From positions 248,001-312,000 of the forward strand of contig CAWAXG010000031.1 in NCBI GenBank assembly GCA_963785755.1: a stretch of 64,000 nucleotides of DNA. The letters are read 5' to 3'. Positions 35,554 to 43,616 of the stretch are shown here, piece by piece. Positions within the stretch are counted from its first letter, which is position 1, and every line of letters begins with the position of its first letter. The notes under the pieces are model-generated. The model was given only the letters and a program-made list of their open reading frames with translations, made no database searches and was not told the DNA's origin. Origin of the DNA: JACCXG01 sp963785755 (GTDB lineage Bacteria > Acidobacteriota > Vicinamibacteria > Vicinamibacterales > 2-12-FULL-66-21). The translations under genes were made by a program, and so were the position numbers.

Positions 35554-36757
35554 ACATACACATCCGGTCCCGCCCGAAGAGTTGATGGCCTTCGCGGACG
35601 GCGAGCTTCGGCCGCCGCGAGCCCAGGCCGTCGAGGCGCACGTGGCGCAGTGCATCGACTGCCGTCAGGCAGTCGCGGAGCTGCGCGAAGTCTCGAGCGA
35701 GCTCGCGCGCTGGACGGTCGAGGATCCGCCGGTGATGCGCGCGCCTTCGGCGATCCAGCCGACGCGATCGCTGGTGCGGAGGTTCTTTGCTGTTGAGGGA
35801 CGGCCGCTATGGCAGTCTGCCGCGGCGTTCGTAGTCGTGGTCGGGCTCATCGCGGTGTGGCTGGGTCAGTCGAAGGCCCCGGCGCGGAGGGAGGCGAGGG
35901 CGGGGTACGTCACGGCTCTCGAGCCAACGGTAAGCGGCGGGGCTTCGGAGCGCGGCGGTGGGGGACCTGGACGTGCGGCAGCGTCCACGGTCGCTCAATC
36001 ACCGCAGGGTGATGCTCCTGCCCCGTCCTCGCAAAGCCCGGGGACCGCGATCCCCCGGCCTCCTCAGGTGGTTCGCCGCGCATCGCTGGCGCTCGTCGTG
36101 AAGGATGTCGAGGGCGCGAGGTCGGCGATCGACCGCATCGTGCATGACGTCAGCGGCTTCGTCGGCGAGATCCAGATCGCCTCAGGCCGCGGCGACATCC
36201 CGGGCGTCCGCGCCACGCTGCGTATCCCTGCAACGCGGATGGACCAGGCTCTGACCGCTCTTCGATCGCTCGGACGGGTCAGCGATGAATCGCAGAGTGG
36301 CGAAGACGTCACTGATCAGATGATCGATCTGGATGCGCGTCTCACCAACGGGCGCAACACCGAGAAGCGCCTCACCGAAGTGCTGAAGAACCGCACGGGC
36401 GATCTCGCCGACGTGCTCGCCGTCGAACGGGAAGTCGCGCGCGTCCGCGAAGAAATCGAGCAGCTCGATGCGCAGCGCAAGACGCTCGAGCAGCGCGTGA
36501 GCTTCGCGACGGTGACGTTGACCGTCACCGAAGAGCGTCAGGCACAGCTCGATCCCGGAGGAGTTCCCGTTCACAGCCAGCTGCGGAACGCGTTCGTGGA
36601 GGGGCTGCAGGCCGCGTACGAGAGCGCCCTCTCGGTCGCGATTGGGTTGCTTCACGTGTCTCCGTTCCTCCTGCTGTGGACGATCGTGCTGTGGTGGCCG
36701 GCGCGGCGGGCCTATCGGGCGTGGCGCTCAATCGGGCCGGCGTCGGCGCAGAGCTGA
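35540..36757 (+). CDS. Zinc-finger anti-sigma-like protein fused to DUF4349
   Basis: 405 residues. The N-terminal motif H34-x3-C38-x2-C41 (HVAQCIDC) is the ZAS-type anti-sigma zinc finger. A transmembrane helix follows near residues 92-110 (LWQSAAAFVVVVGLIAVWLG). Then come a Gly/Ser/Pro-rich linker and a DUF4349 domain (RRASLALVVKDVEGARSAID) with a long coiled-coil (DVLAVEREVARVREEIEQLD). A second hydrophobic segment lies near the C-terminus (ALSVAIGLLHVSPFLLLWTI). Overlap with the sigma gene supports anti-sigma function; the DUF4349 part may sense an envelope signal. The fusion of both modules in one chain is the unusual point. Confidence 0.82.
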   Translation: MAAIEHTHPVPPEELMAFADGELRPPRAQAVEAHVAQCIDCRQAVAELREVSSELARWTVEDPPVMRAPSAIQPTRSLVRRFFAVEGRPLWQSAAAFVVVVGLIAVWLGQSKAPARREARAGYVTALEPTVSGGASERGGGGPGRAAASTVAQSPQGDAPAPSSQSPGTAIPRPPQVVRRASLALVVKDVEGARSAIDRIVHDVSGFVGEIQIASGRGDIPGVRATLRIPATRMDQALTALRSLGRVSDESQSGEDVTDQMIDLDARLTNGRNTEKRLTEVLKNRTGDLADVLAVEREVARVREEIEQLDAQRKTLEQRVSFATVTLTVTEERQAQLDPGGVPVHSQLRNAFVEGLQAAYESALSVAIGLLHVSPFLLLWTIVLWWPARRAYRAWRSIGPASAQS

Positions 36758-36766
36758 CACGGCCTG

Positions 36767-38407
36767 CTATTTCGTTGTCATGCTCGCCGTCGCCAGCACC
36801 TCGGTGGCTGCTGCCGACATCGAGTCGTAGTACGACACGAACCGCTTTGTTTCGGGAGCGTCGTAGGACTTCAGGTTCTGTGCCCATCGGAAGCCGATGG
36901 GCTGGAAGTGCAGCTTCACGTCGATCGTGAAGGGCGCGCTCGCGCCCGCGGCCGGGATCGCATAGCGCACGCGGTCGCTGCCGCCGGTGAAATCAGCGTC
37001 ATCGGCGGCGGCACCCACGACCGCGACATCGGCGTGGGCGGTCGCCTTCTCGAACCCTCTCGGCAGCAGCCGATTGTCTTTGACGTAGCGAGCCGCCCGC
37101 AGCAGGCCGGTCGTGACGGCTCCTGCTGTATCGGCCATGACCGACTCGTAAATCTGGACCTGCCCCTGTTCGCGAATCTCGGTGTAATGCGGCTCGTACC
37201 GCAGAGGATCGACATCGTTGTCGTTGCCGTCGATCGCCCCCGACGATCTCACGGCGCCCGAGTGGAAGATCTCGCGACCCGCGCCATCGCGAACGCTCAG
37301 CTCCAGCCATGCGCGCCGTGATGGGTATGCGCTTGGCAGCTTGTGCCCGGCCAGATTGCGCACGGCGACGTCGACTTCCAGCCGGCCGCCTGAGACGCTC
37401 ACCCGATCGATGGCAATCGAGGCCGTGTCGTTCTGCAGTTGCTCCACGGTCCACCGCGTCGAGGCGTCGAGCTCCTCCGGCAGCGCGGCAACGCCCAGCT
37501 CCGATCGGTAGCGGTTGAGCATGCGCAGCATGAAGAAGTTGCCGCCACGGAACACGTGCCGGGCGACTCCGGATCGCGCCGTCCCGAGCACCGATGAGAT
37601 CGCTGCGTCGCCGCGAACGACCGGCATGTGACAGGTCTGGCAGGATTGCTGTTCCTTGGGAAACGCGCTGTGCCGCCACTCGAGATAGGGGACCTGCTCC
37701 GCCAGCCGCCCTGAGGGCTGTCCGTCCGGTCCGAGCGCGGTCGTATAGAGCGTATGGCACGTCGCGCACATCTCCGATTGGCGGATGTGCGCGCCTTCCG
37801 TGGGCGCGAAGCCTGCCGCGGATCGCATGATGGTCGATCGCCCGCGATCGATCGAGAACGGTCCGAACATCGGCGCCGCCTCACCCGGGCGCGGCGCCTC
37901 CAGCACGAACCCGCCGGTGAAGCTTTCCGGAGTCCCCAGGTTCTTGCCCGAAATCTGATGACAGATCGTGCACGAGACGCCGTCGTGCGCGAGGACGTCC
38001 GCGGGAGCGGTCTGCGTGCCGATCGGCAGATGAGAGAAGACGCGTCCCTTGAGCCCGCGGGCATTGGCCTGTGCGCGAGCCATCGGCATGTGGCACACGG
38101 AACATTCGTCCTCGATCTCCTCCCGCGCGCCCGGATGATCGAGGATCTCCCGCCTGACGGCTGCCTGCCAATACGGATCGCGCGACGAGTTCGCCATGAT
38201 GGAGCCGCGCCAGTCCGTGCCGATCGAGATGTCCTCGCCCGACTCGCTCTTCAGGCCGTTGTGGCAGGCGACGCAGGTGTCCGCGGTCGTGAAGGAGATG
38301 CCGGCATGCGCGGCGACGGCCGGACGGTGGTCCTGACCGCCGGGCGTGGCTTTCAGCGCGAGCGCCGCGAACCACGTCAGCGCGAAAGCAGCAGAGAGGA
38401 ATCGCAT
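36767..38407 (-). CDS. Pentaheme c-type cytochrome, secreted
   Basis: 546 residues with signal peptide FLSAAFALTWFAALALKA. Five CxxCH heme motifs occur in order: CVACH (C45), CSVCH, CTICH, CATCH and CQTCH, all in the first half. The second half is beta-rich without hemes (LEVDVAVRNLAGHKLPSAYP is typical of a multiheme cytochrome accessory domain). Fold resembles cytochrome c554-like or nitrite-reductase-like multihemes. Start alternatives are ATG 38407 (signal peptide directly) and ATG 38431, which overlaps the previous stop and has a G-rich site upstream. It is the last gene of the redox operon. Confidence 0.85.
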   Translation of the reverse strand: MRFLSAAFALTWFAALALKATPGGQDHRPAVAAHAGISFTTADTCVACHNGLKSESGEDISIGTDWRGSIMANSSRDPYWQAAVRREILDHPGAREEIEDECSVCHMPMARAQANARGLKGRVFSHLPIGTQTAPADVLAHDGVSCTICHQISGKNLGTPESFTGGFVLEAPRPGEAAPMFGPFSIDRGRSTIMRSAAGFAPTEGAHIRQSEMCATCHTLYTTALGPDGQPSGRLAEQVPYLEWRHSAFPKEQQSCQTCHMPVVRGDAAISSVLGTARSGVARHVFRGGNFFMLRMLNRYRSELGVAALPEELDASTRWTVEQLQNDTASIAIDRVSVSGGRLEVDVAVRNLAGHKLPSAYPSRRAWLELSVRDGAGREIFHSGAVRSSGAIDGNDNDVDPLRYEPHYTEIREQGQVQIYESVMADTAGAVTTGLLRAARYVKDNRLLPRGFEKATAHADVAVVGAAADDADFTGGSDRVRYAIPAAGASAPFTIDVKLHFQPIGFRWAQNLKSYDAPETKRFVSYYDSMSAAATEVLATASMTTK

Positions 38408-38424
38408 GGCGTGAAGGCGACCGG

Positions 38425-39534
38425 TCACCATCCGCTGAAGAACCCCCCGTCGAACCAGTCCCAGAGCAGGTAGACCATGAACGTATTCCCGCGGTCCTGA
38501 CGGCGATTCACCGGAACCCGGACGCCGGCATTCAGCAGGATGTGCTGCCGTGTGCTCAAGCTGACCTGGAGCTGCGGCACCACGTCCCACAGCACGGGTT
38601 CGCCGTCCGCGAGCTCACGCGAGCCGAGCAGCTCGAACATCGGCGACCAGGCACGGTGCCACTGCTTCTGGACGAACGTCTTGCCGACCGCCGCGCGCCA
38701 GAACGCCGCCTGCCGTGAATCGTCGGCGGCGATCGGGATTTCGAAGCCGCCGTGCAGGTGGACGAACGCATTGCGAGGAAGAATCTGGCCGAACGCCGCA
38801 AACGGCTCGAACATGGTGTGGCCCTCGCCAAGGCCGTCCTCTTCATCCCCGGTTGGCAGGACCACCTCGGCGCCGGCGCTCAGGATCGAACCGCGCGGAG
38901 AGCTGTCGAACAGGACGTGCTTGTATGCGCCGGCGATATCGCCGATCCCGCTGCGCCACTGACCAGTCGCCGTCTCCTTCAGGTCGAAGGGCACGATGAT
39001 CTCGTATTGCCCGCGCCGGCCGACGCGGCGCTCGTACAGGAGCTCGTTGCCGATCGCATTGGCGCCATCACGACTGAAGCTCGTCGTGACCACTGCCTCG
39101 TTCTCCGGAAATGCCTTCTCGGTGACGAGCGCCCGCGGCAGATTGAGCTCTCCACGCGGCCACCCTTTCTCGGTGCACAGGCTCCGGACGTAGCCCACCA
39201 CCCGCTCGATGTCCTCGGCGGACAGCGCGTCGCCGAACGCCGGCATCATCCGGTCGAAGGCGCGGACCGTCCCGCCCTGATGGACGATGGCAATCCAGTC
39301 GGCGTCGGCTTCAGGGGACGAGAAGCTGCAATCGGTGAAGTCGGGAAGGGGAGTATCGAACCCGACGGCTGAGCGGGAAGAACCTGTGCCGTCGGGTCCG
39401 TGACAGGCCGCGCAGGCTGAACGGTAAATCTCGGGGCCCGTGTTCTGCGACTTGGTCGCAACTTGCGCGTTCGAGACGGCCTGGGCGGGGGTGAAGCACG
39501 CTAAAAAGAAGGCCGTCGCGACCCACGCGCGCAT
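38425..39534 (-). CDS. Cytochrome c fused to a probable outer-membrane barrel domain
   Basis: 369 residues: signal peptide (MRAWVATAFFLACFTPAQA), then a mono-heme cytochrome c domain with CAACH (C41, C44, H45) and the likely axial methionine in RMMPAFG. From about residue 140 to the end there are amphipathic strands (LLYERRVGRRGQYEIIVPFD; SILSAGAEVVLPTGDEEDGL) ending in aromatic WFDGGFFSGW, like an outer-membrane porin or transporter. The cytochrome-plus-barrel layout suggests a heme-bearing outer-membrane conduit. It sits between a secreted HhH protein and a pentaheme cytochrome. A soluble beta-sandwich cannot be excluded. Confidence 0.72.
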   Translation of the reverse strand: MRAWVATAFFLACFTPAQAVSNAQVATKSQNTGPEIYRSACAACHGPDGTGSSRSAVGFDTPLPDFTDCSFSSPEADADWIAIVHQGGTVRAFDRMMPAFGDALSAEDIERVVGYVRSLCTEKGWPRGELNLPRALVTEKAFPENEAVVTTSFSRDGANAIGNELLYERRVGRRGQYEIIVPFDLKETATGQWRSGIGDIAGAYKHVLFDSSPRGSILSAGAEVVLPTGDEEDGLGEGHTMFEPFAAFGQILPRNAFVHLHGGFEIPIAADDSRQAAFWRAAVGKTFVQKQWHRAWSPMFELLGSRELADGEPVLWDVVPQLQVSLSTRQHILLNAGVRVPVNRRQDRGNTFMVYLLWDWFDGGFFSGW

Positions 39535-39544
39535 GCGAGCGGCG

Positions 39545-40186
39545 CTAGTCTATAACAACGTAGCGCCAGAGGCGCTGCACCTCCTTGGCGTTGACGTACT
39601 TGCCGATCTCCTTCTCGAATTGTTCCTTCGTCTTCCACGGCCGGTACTCCTTGAACTCGTGGACCATCCGCTTGCCAACGCCGGGAATGGTCATGAAGTC
39701 CTCGTCGGTCGCGGTGTTGAGCCGGAGCGGGATGAACGTGAACTGCGCGAGCCCGGCGGCGCCGTCCGCGCCCACGTACTTGCCGATCTCCTTCGCGAAC
39801 TGCGCGTACGACCGCCAGGGCCGGTACTCGTCGAATTCATGGACCATTCGCTTACCCGCTCCGGGCACCAGGAGGATCTCCTCCGGCGTCGCGGTGTTCA
39901 GGTTGATGTGGACGAATGCTTTGCCGTAGAACTCGTTCGCCTGCTGCTGCGACAGCTTCTGGCCGAGCAGATAGGCATTCAGCTCGGTGATGCTCGCGAA
40001 CGGCCGTTTGTCGATCAGACCTTTGACGATCGCAGGCGTCATGTGTGGCATGGCGAGCAGATCCTTCTCCGCTGCCGTATTGGCATCGACGACGCCGAGT
40101 GATTTGCCGACCTGCGCCTCGGCGCCGCCGGCCACCGCACCGAGGAGAGCCGCTACGCAGACGATCACACGTATTCTCGAATTCAT
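39545..40186 (-). CDS. Secreted helix-hairpin-helix repeat protein (ComEA-like)
   Basis: 213 residues with signal peptide (VIVCVAALLGAVAGGAEA). Three helix-hairpin-helix-type units follow. The first, degenerate, is around VDANTAAEKDLLAMPHMTPA. The other two are well formed: LNTATPEEILLVPGAGKRMV and LNTATDEDFMTIPGVGKRMV, each followed by a near-identical YRPW..K/EQF.KEIGKYV tail. That suggests internal duplication. ComEA proteins bind DNA in the periplasm for uptake, but here the gene is in a cytochrome operon, so a protein-interaction role is possible. Its ATG overlaps the upstream stop (TGATG). Confidence 0.8.
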   Translation of the reverse strand: MNSRIRVIVCVAALLGAVAGGAEAQVGKSLGVVDANTAAEKDLLAMPHMTPAIVKGLIDKRPFASITELNAYLLGQKLSQQQANEFYGKAFVHINLNTATPEEILLVPGAGKRMVHEFDEYRPWRSYAQFAKEIGKYVGADGAAGLAQFTFIPLRLNTATDEDFMTIPGVGKRMVHEFKEYRPWKTKEQFEKEIGKYVNAKEVQRLWRYVVID

Positions 40187-40695
40187 CACATCGCTCCCGT
40201 GGAATTCGGCTCCGGCGCACGGCGCTGCGCCATGAGCGCCGGATGCCGATATGTATAGAGAAGCCCGAGCAACCCCAATTGCACCATGGCCCCGGGCGCC
40301 AGTGCCGGCGGCGCTTTGGCGGTCACGACCTTCACGAACAACGGCCAGCCGCTGAGGCTGGGGTCCATTTCCGTCTGAAACTCCCGGTTGCCGTTGTAGT
40401 GCAGCAGGACGCCGGCACCGCCCGCCGCGACGAACATCGTCATTGTCACCCGAAGCGCGAGCACGGCGATCCACGGGGGCGATGCGGCGCTGGCGGTGCG
40501 GACGCCCAGCCAGCAGACGATGACGAGCGCGATCCCGATCAGGACCAGCGGAGGCAGCTGCCACCCGTCTTCGTAGTGCGCGATGAGCAGCAGGTCGCCG
40601 GCCGTGCCCAGCATGCCGAGCGCAAGAATCAGGAGGAGCAGCCGCCGCATGATGCGCACGCCGTTGCCGTCGGCCGACCAGGATTCGCTATTCAT
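40186..40695 (-). CDS. Four-helix membrane protein of unknown function
   Basis: 169 residues with four hydrophobic segments: LLLLILALGMLGTAGDLLLI, PLVLIGIALVIVCWLGV, IAVLALRVTMTMFVAAGGAG and MVQLGLLGLLYTYR. No heme or metal motif stands out. It heads the minus-strand redox operon and its TGA overlaps the ATG of the HhH gene. It may anchor the complex in the inner membrane. A second possible start is the methionine at residue 16. Confidence 0.65.
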   Translation of the reverse strand: MNSESWSADGNGVRIMRRLLLLILALGMLGTAGDLLLIAHYEDGWQLPPLVLIGIALVIVCWLGVRTASAASPPWIAVLALRVTMTMFVAAGGAGVLLHYNGNREFQTEMDPSLSGWPLFVKVVTAKAPPALAPGAMVQLGLLGLLYTYRHPALMAQRRAPEPNSTGAM

Positions 40696-40835
40696 ATCGA
40701 GTCAAGCCAACAGGATGTCACGAACGGACGCACGACAGAAACCATCTGGACCGGTGGGTGGTCAGACGCCGCCGCCTCCTCGAGCAGCGGAAGGGGGCAG
40801 TGCCGGTACGCTACGATCGACGGCCACAAGCATCC

Positions 40836-41900
40836 ATGACGCGGACGATTGCCTGCCTGCTGGCCTTGCTCGTCTGGTGCAGCGTGCCGGCCGGCGCGCA
40901 CCCGGCGCCCTTCAGCTTTCTCGACGTCCGGGTCGAGCCTGACGCCGTCGACGTGACCGTCGTCGTTCATGTGCTCGACATCGCGCACGAGCTGAAGGTC
41001 CCCGAGAGCGCGCTGCTCGACCCGTCGGTGCTCGCGCCGCACACGCGCGCGGTCGTGGACTTGATTCGCGAGCGCCTGCGGCTGGCGGTCGATCGCGCCG
41101 ATCTCGTCGATGGCAGCTGGTCGGCGCCAGAGCCCGTGCCGGATCGACACGCGTTGCGTCTTCGGGTCCGGTACAAGACGGGCGGCGCCCCCGGGCTCGT
41201 TGCCGTCTCCGCTTTCCTGTTTCCCTACGACCCGGTGCATCAGACCTTCGTCAACGTCTACGAGCGCGAGTCCCTGATGCTGCAGGCGATCCTGACGAAG
41301 GACCGGCAGCAGATCGAGTACTTCGCGGGCACGCGGCAGGGCACTCTCGCGGTCGTGCGGAAGTTTCTCCCTTCGGGCGTGCATCACATTCTGATTGGAC
41401 CGGACCATCTTCTCTTCCTGGTCGGTCTGCTCCTGCTCGGCGGGTCGCTGCGTCAGCTCGTGCTCGTGGTCAGCGCCTTTACGCTGGCGCACAGCGTGAC
41501 GCTGTCGCTCGCGGCGCTGAACATCGTGACGCCGCCGGCGTGGATCATCGAGCCCGCGATCGCGCTGAGCATCGTGTATGTCGGCGCCGACAATCTCACC
41601 GTGCGCGGCGGCCGCGACGTGCGCGTCTGGATCGCCTTCGCGTTCGGCCTGATCCACGGATTCGGCTTCGCCAACGTGCTGCGCGAGATGGACCTGCCGC
41701 CGCGGGCGCTCGGCTGGTCGCTGTTTGCGTTCAATCTCGGCGTCGAAGTCGGTCAGCTGCTCGTGGTCGGCGCGGTCGCCTCAGTGCTCCGGGTCATCCG
41801 CGCGAAGAGCGAAGTCGCGGCGCGGCGGCTTGCGGTCGGCGGCTCGGTGGCCGTGATTCTCGCTGGCACGTTCTGGTTCATCGAACGAGTCTTTGCCTGA
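40836..41900 (+). CDS. HupE/UreJ-family membrane protein
   Basis: 354 residues. Signal-like start (TIACLLALLVWCSVPAGAHP), an N-terminal periplasmic beta domain of about 180 residues, and then six transmembrane helices. Conserved histidine motifs typical of HupE/UreJ type 2 are GVHHILIGPDHLLFLVGLLL, TLAHSVTLSLA and GLIHGFGFAN. The family is linked to nickel or other metal uptake, or to hydrogenase and urease gene sets, but no such enzymes are seen here. It is divergent from the redox operon across a 140-base gap. Confidence 0.82.
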   Translation: MTRTIACLLALLVWCSVPAGAHPAPFSFLDVRVEPDAVDVTVVVHVLDIAHELKVPESALLDPSVLAPHTRAVVDLIRERLRLAVDRADLVDGSWSAPEPVPDRHALRLRVRYKTGGAPGLVAVSAFLFPYDPVHQTFVNVYERESLMLQAILTKDRQQIEYFAGTRQGTLAVVRKFLPSGVHHILIGPDHLLFLVGLLLLGGSLRQLVLVVSAFTLAHSVTLSLAALNIVTPPAWIIEPAIALSIVYVGADNLTVRGGRDVRVWIAFAFGLIHGFGFANVLREMDLPPRALGWSLFAFNLGVEVGQLLVVGAVASVLRVIRAKSEVAARRLAVGGSVAVILAGTFWFIERVFA

Positions 41901-42381
41901 CGGCCAGATTCGGTTCGTCCACTGAACCTGTCAACTTCCAATCTTCAACTTCCAACGACTCAGAAAATACGAGTTGCGCTCCGCGCCCGCACGAAGGCTC
42001 GGCGTCACGAAGGCCACGAAGGATCTGTGATACCTCTACAAGCGCCGGCGTCGGCCGGGTTCGGGGGACGCTCGGAATTTTCATTAACGCTGAGGTCGGG
42101 CGGGCGGGTGGCAATAGCCGGGCTCGTGTATCAGACGGTCGTTGCCCATGTCGGTCGCCGCCTTCCTACTGCTGACGCCGGCCCTGTCGTGCTGGCGGCC
42201 TCCCAGCCGGTCGGTTAATTCCCGCAAGTCCCCCTGGGACAACGTGTAAGGCCGACAGGGCGACGGACTCAGCTTGTGCCAGGTACGGTTCTCGCACCCT
42301 TACTCCTGAAGTGCCGCTGAGTGCGTCGCAACGCCCGAAGTTGCCATCAGCGGCGTGGTCATCATCGAGAGGAGCAAGGAC
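41901..42381. other. Intergenic region with cacgaagg-type repeat
   Basis: No credible gene. Positions 41935-41963 hold short repeats (aacttccaatcttcaacttccaac). Positions 41989-42022 hold gcacgaaggc and tcacgaaggccacgaagg, a repeat also seen at 63625-63700. The stretch 42100-42360 is unexplained and could hold the promoter and leader of the BON gene. Confidence 0.4.
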
Positions 42382-43039
42382 ATGAGTTCGACGGGTCTGT
42401 CACGGCGGATGTTGAAGGTTCTGGCATTGCCGATCCTGCCAATCGCGTTCGTGGCATTCGCCAGCCCGGCACTGGCGCAGACGGCAGCCCAGGAAGCGAA
42501 AACCGCGGCGAAGAACACCGGCAAAGCCATCACCGATTCGTGGATCACGATGAAGGTGCACTCGCAGTTCATTCCCGACGATGCGCTCGAGGGCAGCGAC
42601 ATCGACGTCGACACGAACAACGGCGTCGTCACCCTGAACGGGACCGTCGCCGGCGAGGCTGGCAAGGCGCGGGCCGTGGCGATTGCCAAGGCCACTGACG
42701 GCGTCAAGAACGTGAACGACAAGCTGCGTGTCGCCTCCGGCGGAGAGCACGACGGCGGCGGCGCGCGAGGCGGGCCGGAAGGCGGGTGAGGCGACGAAGG
42801 AAGCGACCGGCACCACGGGTCGCGCGATCACCGACGGCTGGATCAAGTCGAAGATCTACTCGCAGTACATCACCGAGGATGCGCTGGACGACAGCGACAT
42901 CGACATCGACGTCAGCAAGGGCGCGGTCAGCCTGAACGGCGTCGTGAAATCGGAGGCCGGCAAGGCGCGGGCGGCCGCGATCGCGAAGGCCACCGATGGC
43001 GTGAAGGACGTGAAGAACAACCTCAAGGTCGCGAAGTAA
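42382..43039 (+). CDS. Secreted double-BON-domain protein (frameshifted)
   Basis: Start ATG 42382 with gaggagcaagga upstream; signal peptide LALPILPIAFVAFASPALA. The first BON domain (TDSWITMKVHSQFIPDDALE; VTLNGTVAGEAGKARAVAIA) and the second (TDGWIKSKIYSQYITEDALD; VSLNGVVKSEAGKARAAAIA) are about 60 per cent alike, a duplication. The frame changes near 42731-42736. Removing one base joins KLRV to PPAESTTAAAREAG and gives 218 residues. BON proteins bind membranes or polysaccharides and often respond to osmotic or envelope stress. An intrinsic terminator follows. Confidence 0.8.
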
Positions 43040-43065
43040 CGTTCATACCGTCTGACGTTCATATG

Positions 43066-43105
43066 CGGCCACGGGACCGAATCGGTCTCGTGGCCGTCGC
43101 TTTTT
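43066..43105 (+). terminator. Intrinsic terminator after the BON gene
   Basis: The arms cggccacgggaccg and cggtctcgtggccg (43066-43096, 3-base loop, one G-T type mismatch) form a strong stem, followed after four bases by five T residues (43101-43105). It is 27 bases past the BON stop. Confidence 0.8.
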
Positions 43106-43199
43106 CAAAGGTTCAAGAGTTCAAGAGTTCAAAGCCTTTGAACCCCTGAACCTTTGAACCCCTGAACCCCTGAACCTTTGAACCCCTGAACCTCTGAAT
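43103..43199. repeat. ggttcaag/cctgaac repeats in both orientations
   Basis: Starts with aaggttcaagagttcaagag and then switches to the complementary strand form cctttgaacccctgaacc, repeated about five times. The orientation change makes a long imperfect hairpin. The unit is the same as at 13934-14005. Confidence 0.65.
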
Positions 43200-43208
43200 C
43201 CGAGCGAG

Positions 43209-43237
43209 TTGACAGCGTTCTCGATAATAACTACAGT
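43209..43237 (+). promoter_or_regulatory. Promoter for the PadR-ADOP unit
   Basis: A perfect -35 TTGACA (43209-43214) and a -10 TACAGT (43232-43237, four of six consensus bases) are separated by 17 bases. The PadR ATG is 38 bases further on. Confidence 0.6.
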
Positions 43238-43275
43238 GTGGGCAAATTTCCTGCGGGCTTCAAAACCGAGACGCC

Positions 43276-43608
43276 ATGCCACGAACTGTCGGTGACTTCG
43301 AGCAGCTGATTCTCATGGCGCTGATCCGCCTTGGCTCCGACGCCTACGGCGTCAGCATCCGGAGTGAAATCGAGGCGCGAACCGCCCGGGCGATTTCGCC
43401 GGGAGCGCTCTATACGGCGCTCGATCGGCTGGAAACACGCGGGCTCGTTGCCTCGCGCCTCGGCGACCCAACCCCTGAGCGAGGCGGCAAACGCAAACGT
43501 CTCTACACGGTGCAGCCTGCCGGCGAGCGCGAGCTCGCCCGCGTCTACGAGTCGCTGCGCCTGATGGCCAGCGGCATGGCCACGCGCCTGCGGGCGATCA
43601 AGAGCTGA
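43276..43608 (+). CDS. PadR-family transcriptional regulator
   Basis: 110-residue winged-helix protein. LEQLI-type start DFEQLILMALIRLGSDAYGV, then RTARAISPGALYTALDRLET (recognition helix) and the wing RGGKRKRLYTVQPAGERELA. Short C-terminal dimerisation helix. It is 8 bases upstream of an ADOP permease gene. PadR-ADOP pairs are a hallmark of Acidobacteria, where the regulator presumably represses its own operon. The ligand is unknown. Confidence 0.88.
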   Translation: MPRTVGDFEQLILMALIRLGSDAYGVSIRSEIEARTARAISPGALYTALDRLETRGLVASRLGDPTPERGGKRKRLYTVQPAGERELARVYESLRLMASGMATRLRAIKS

Positions 43609-43616
43609 AGCAGCCC

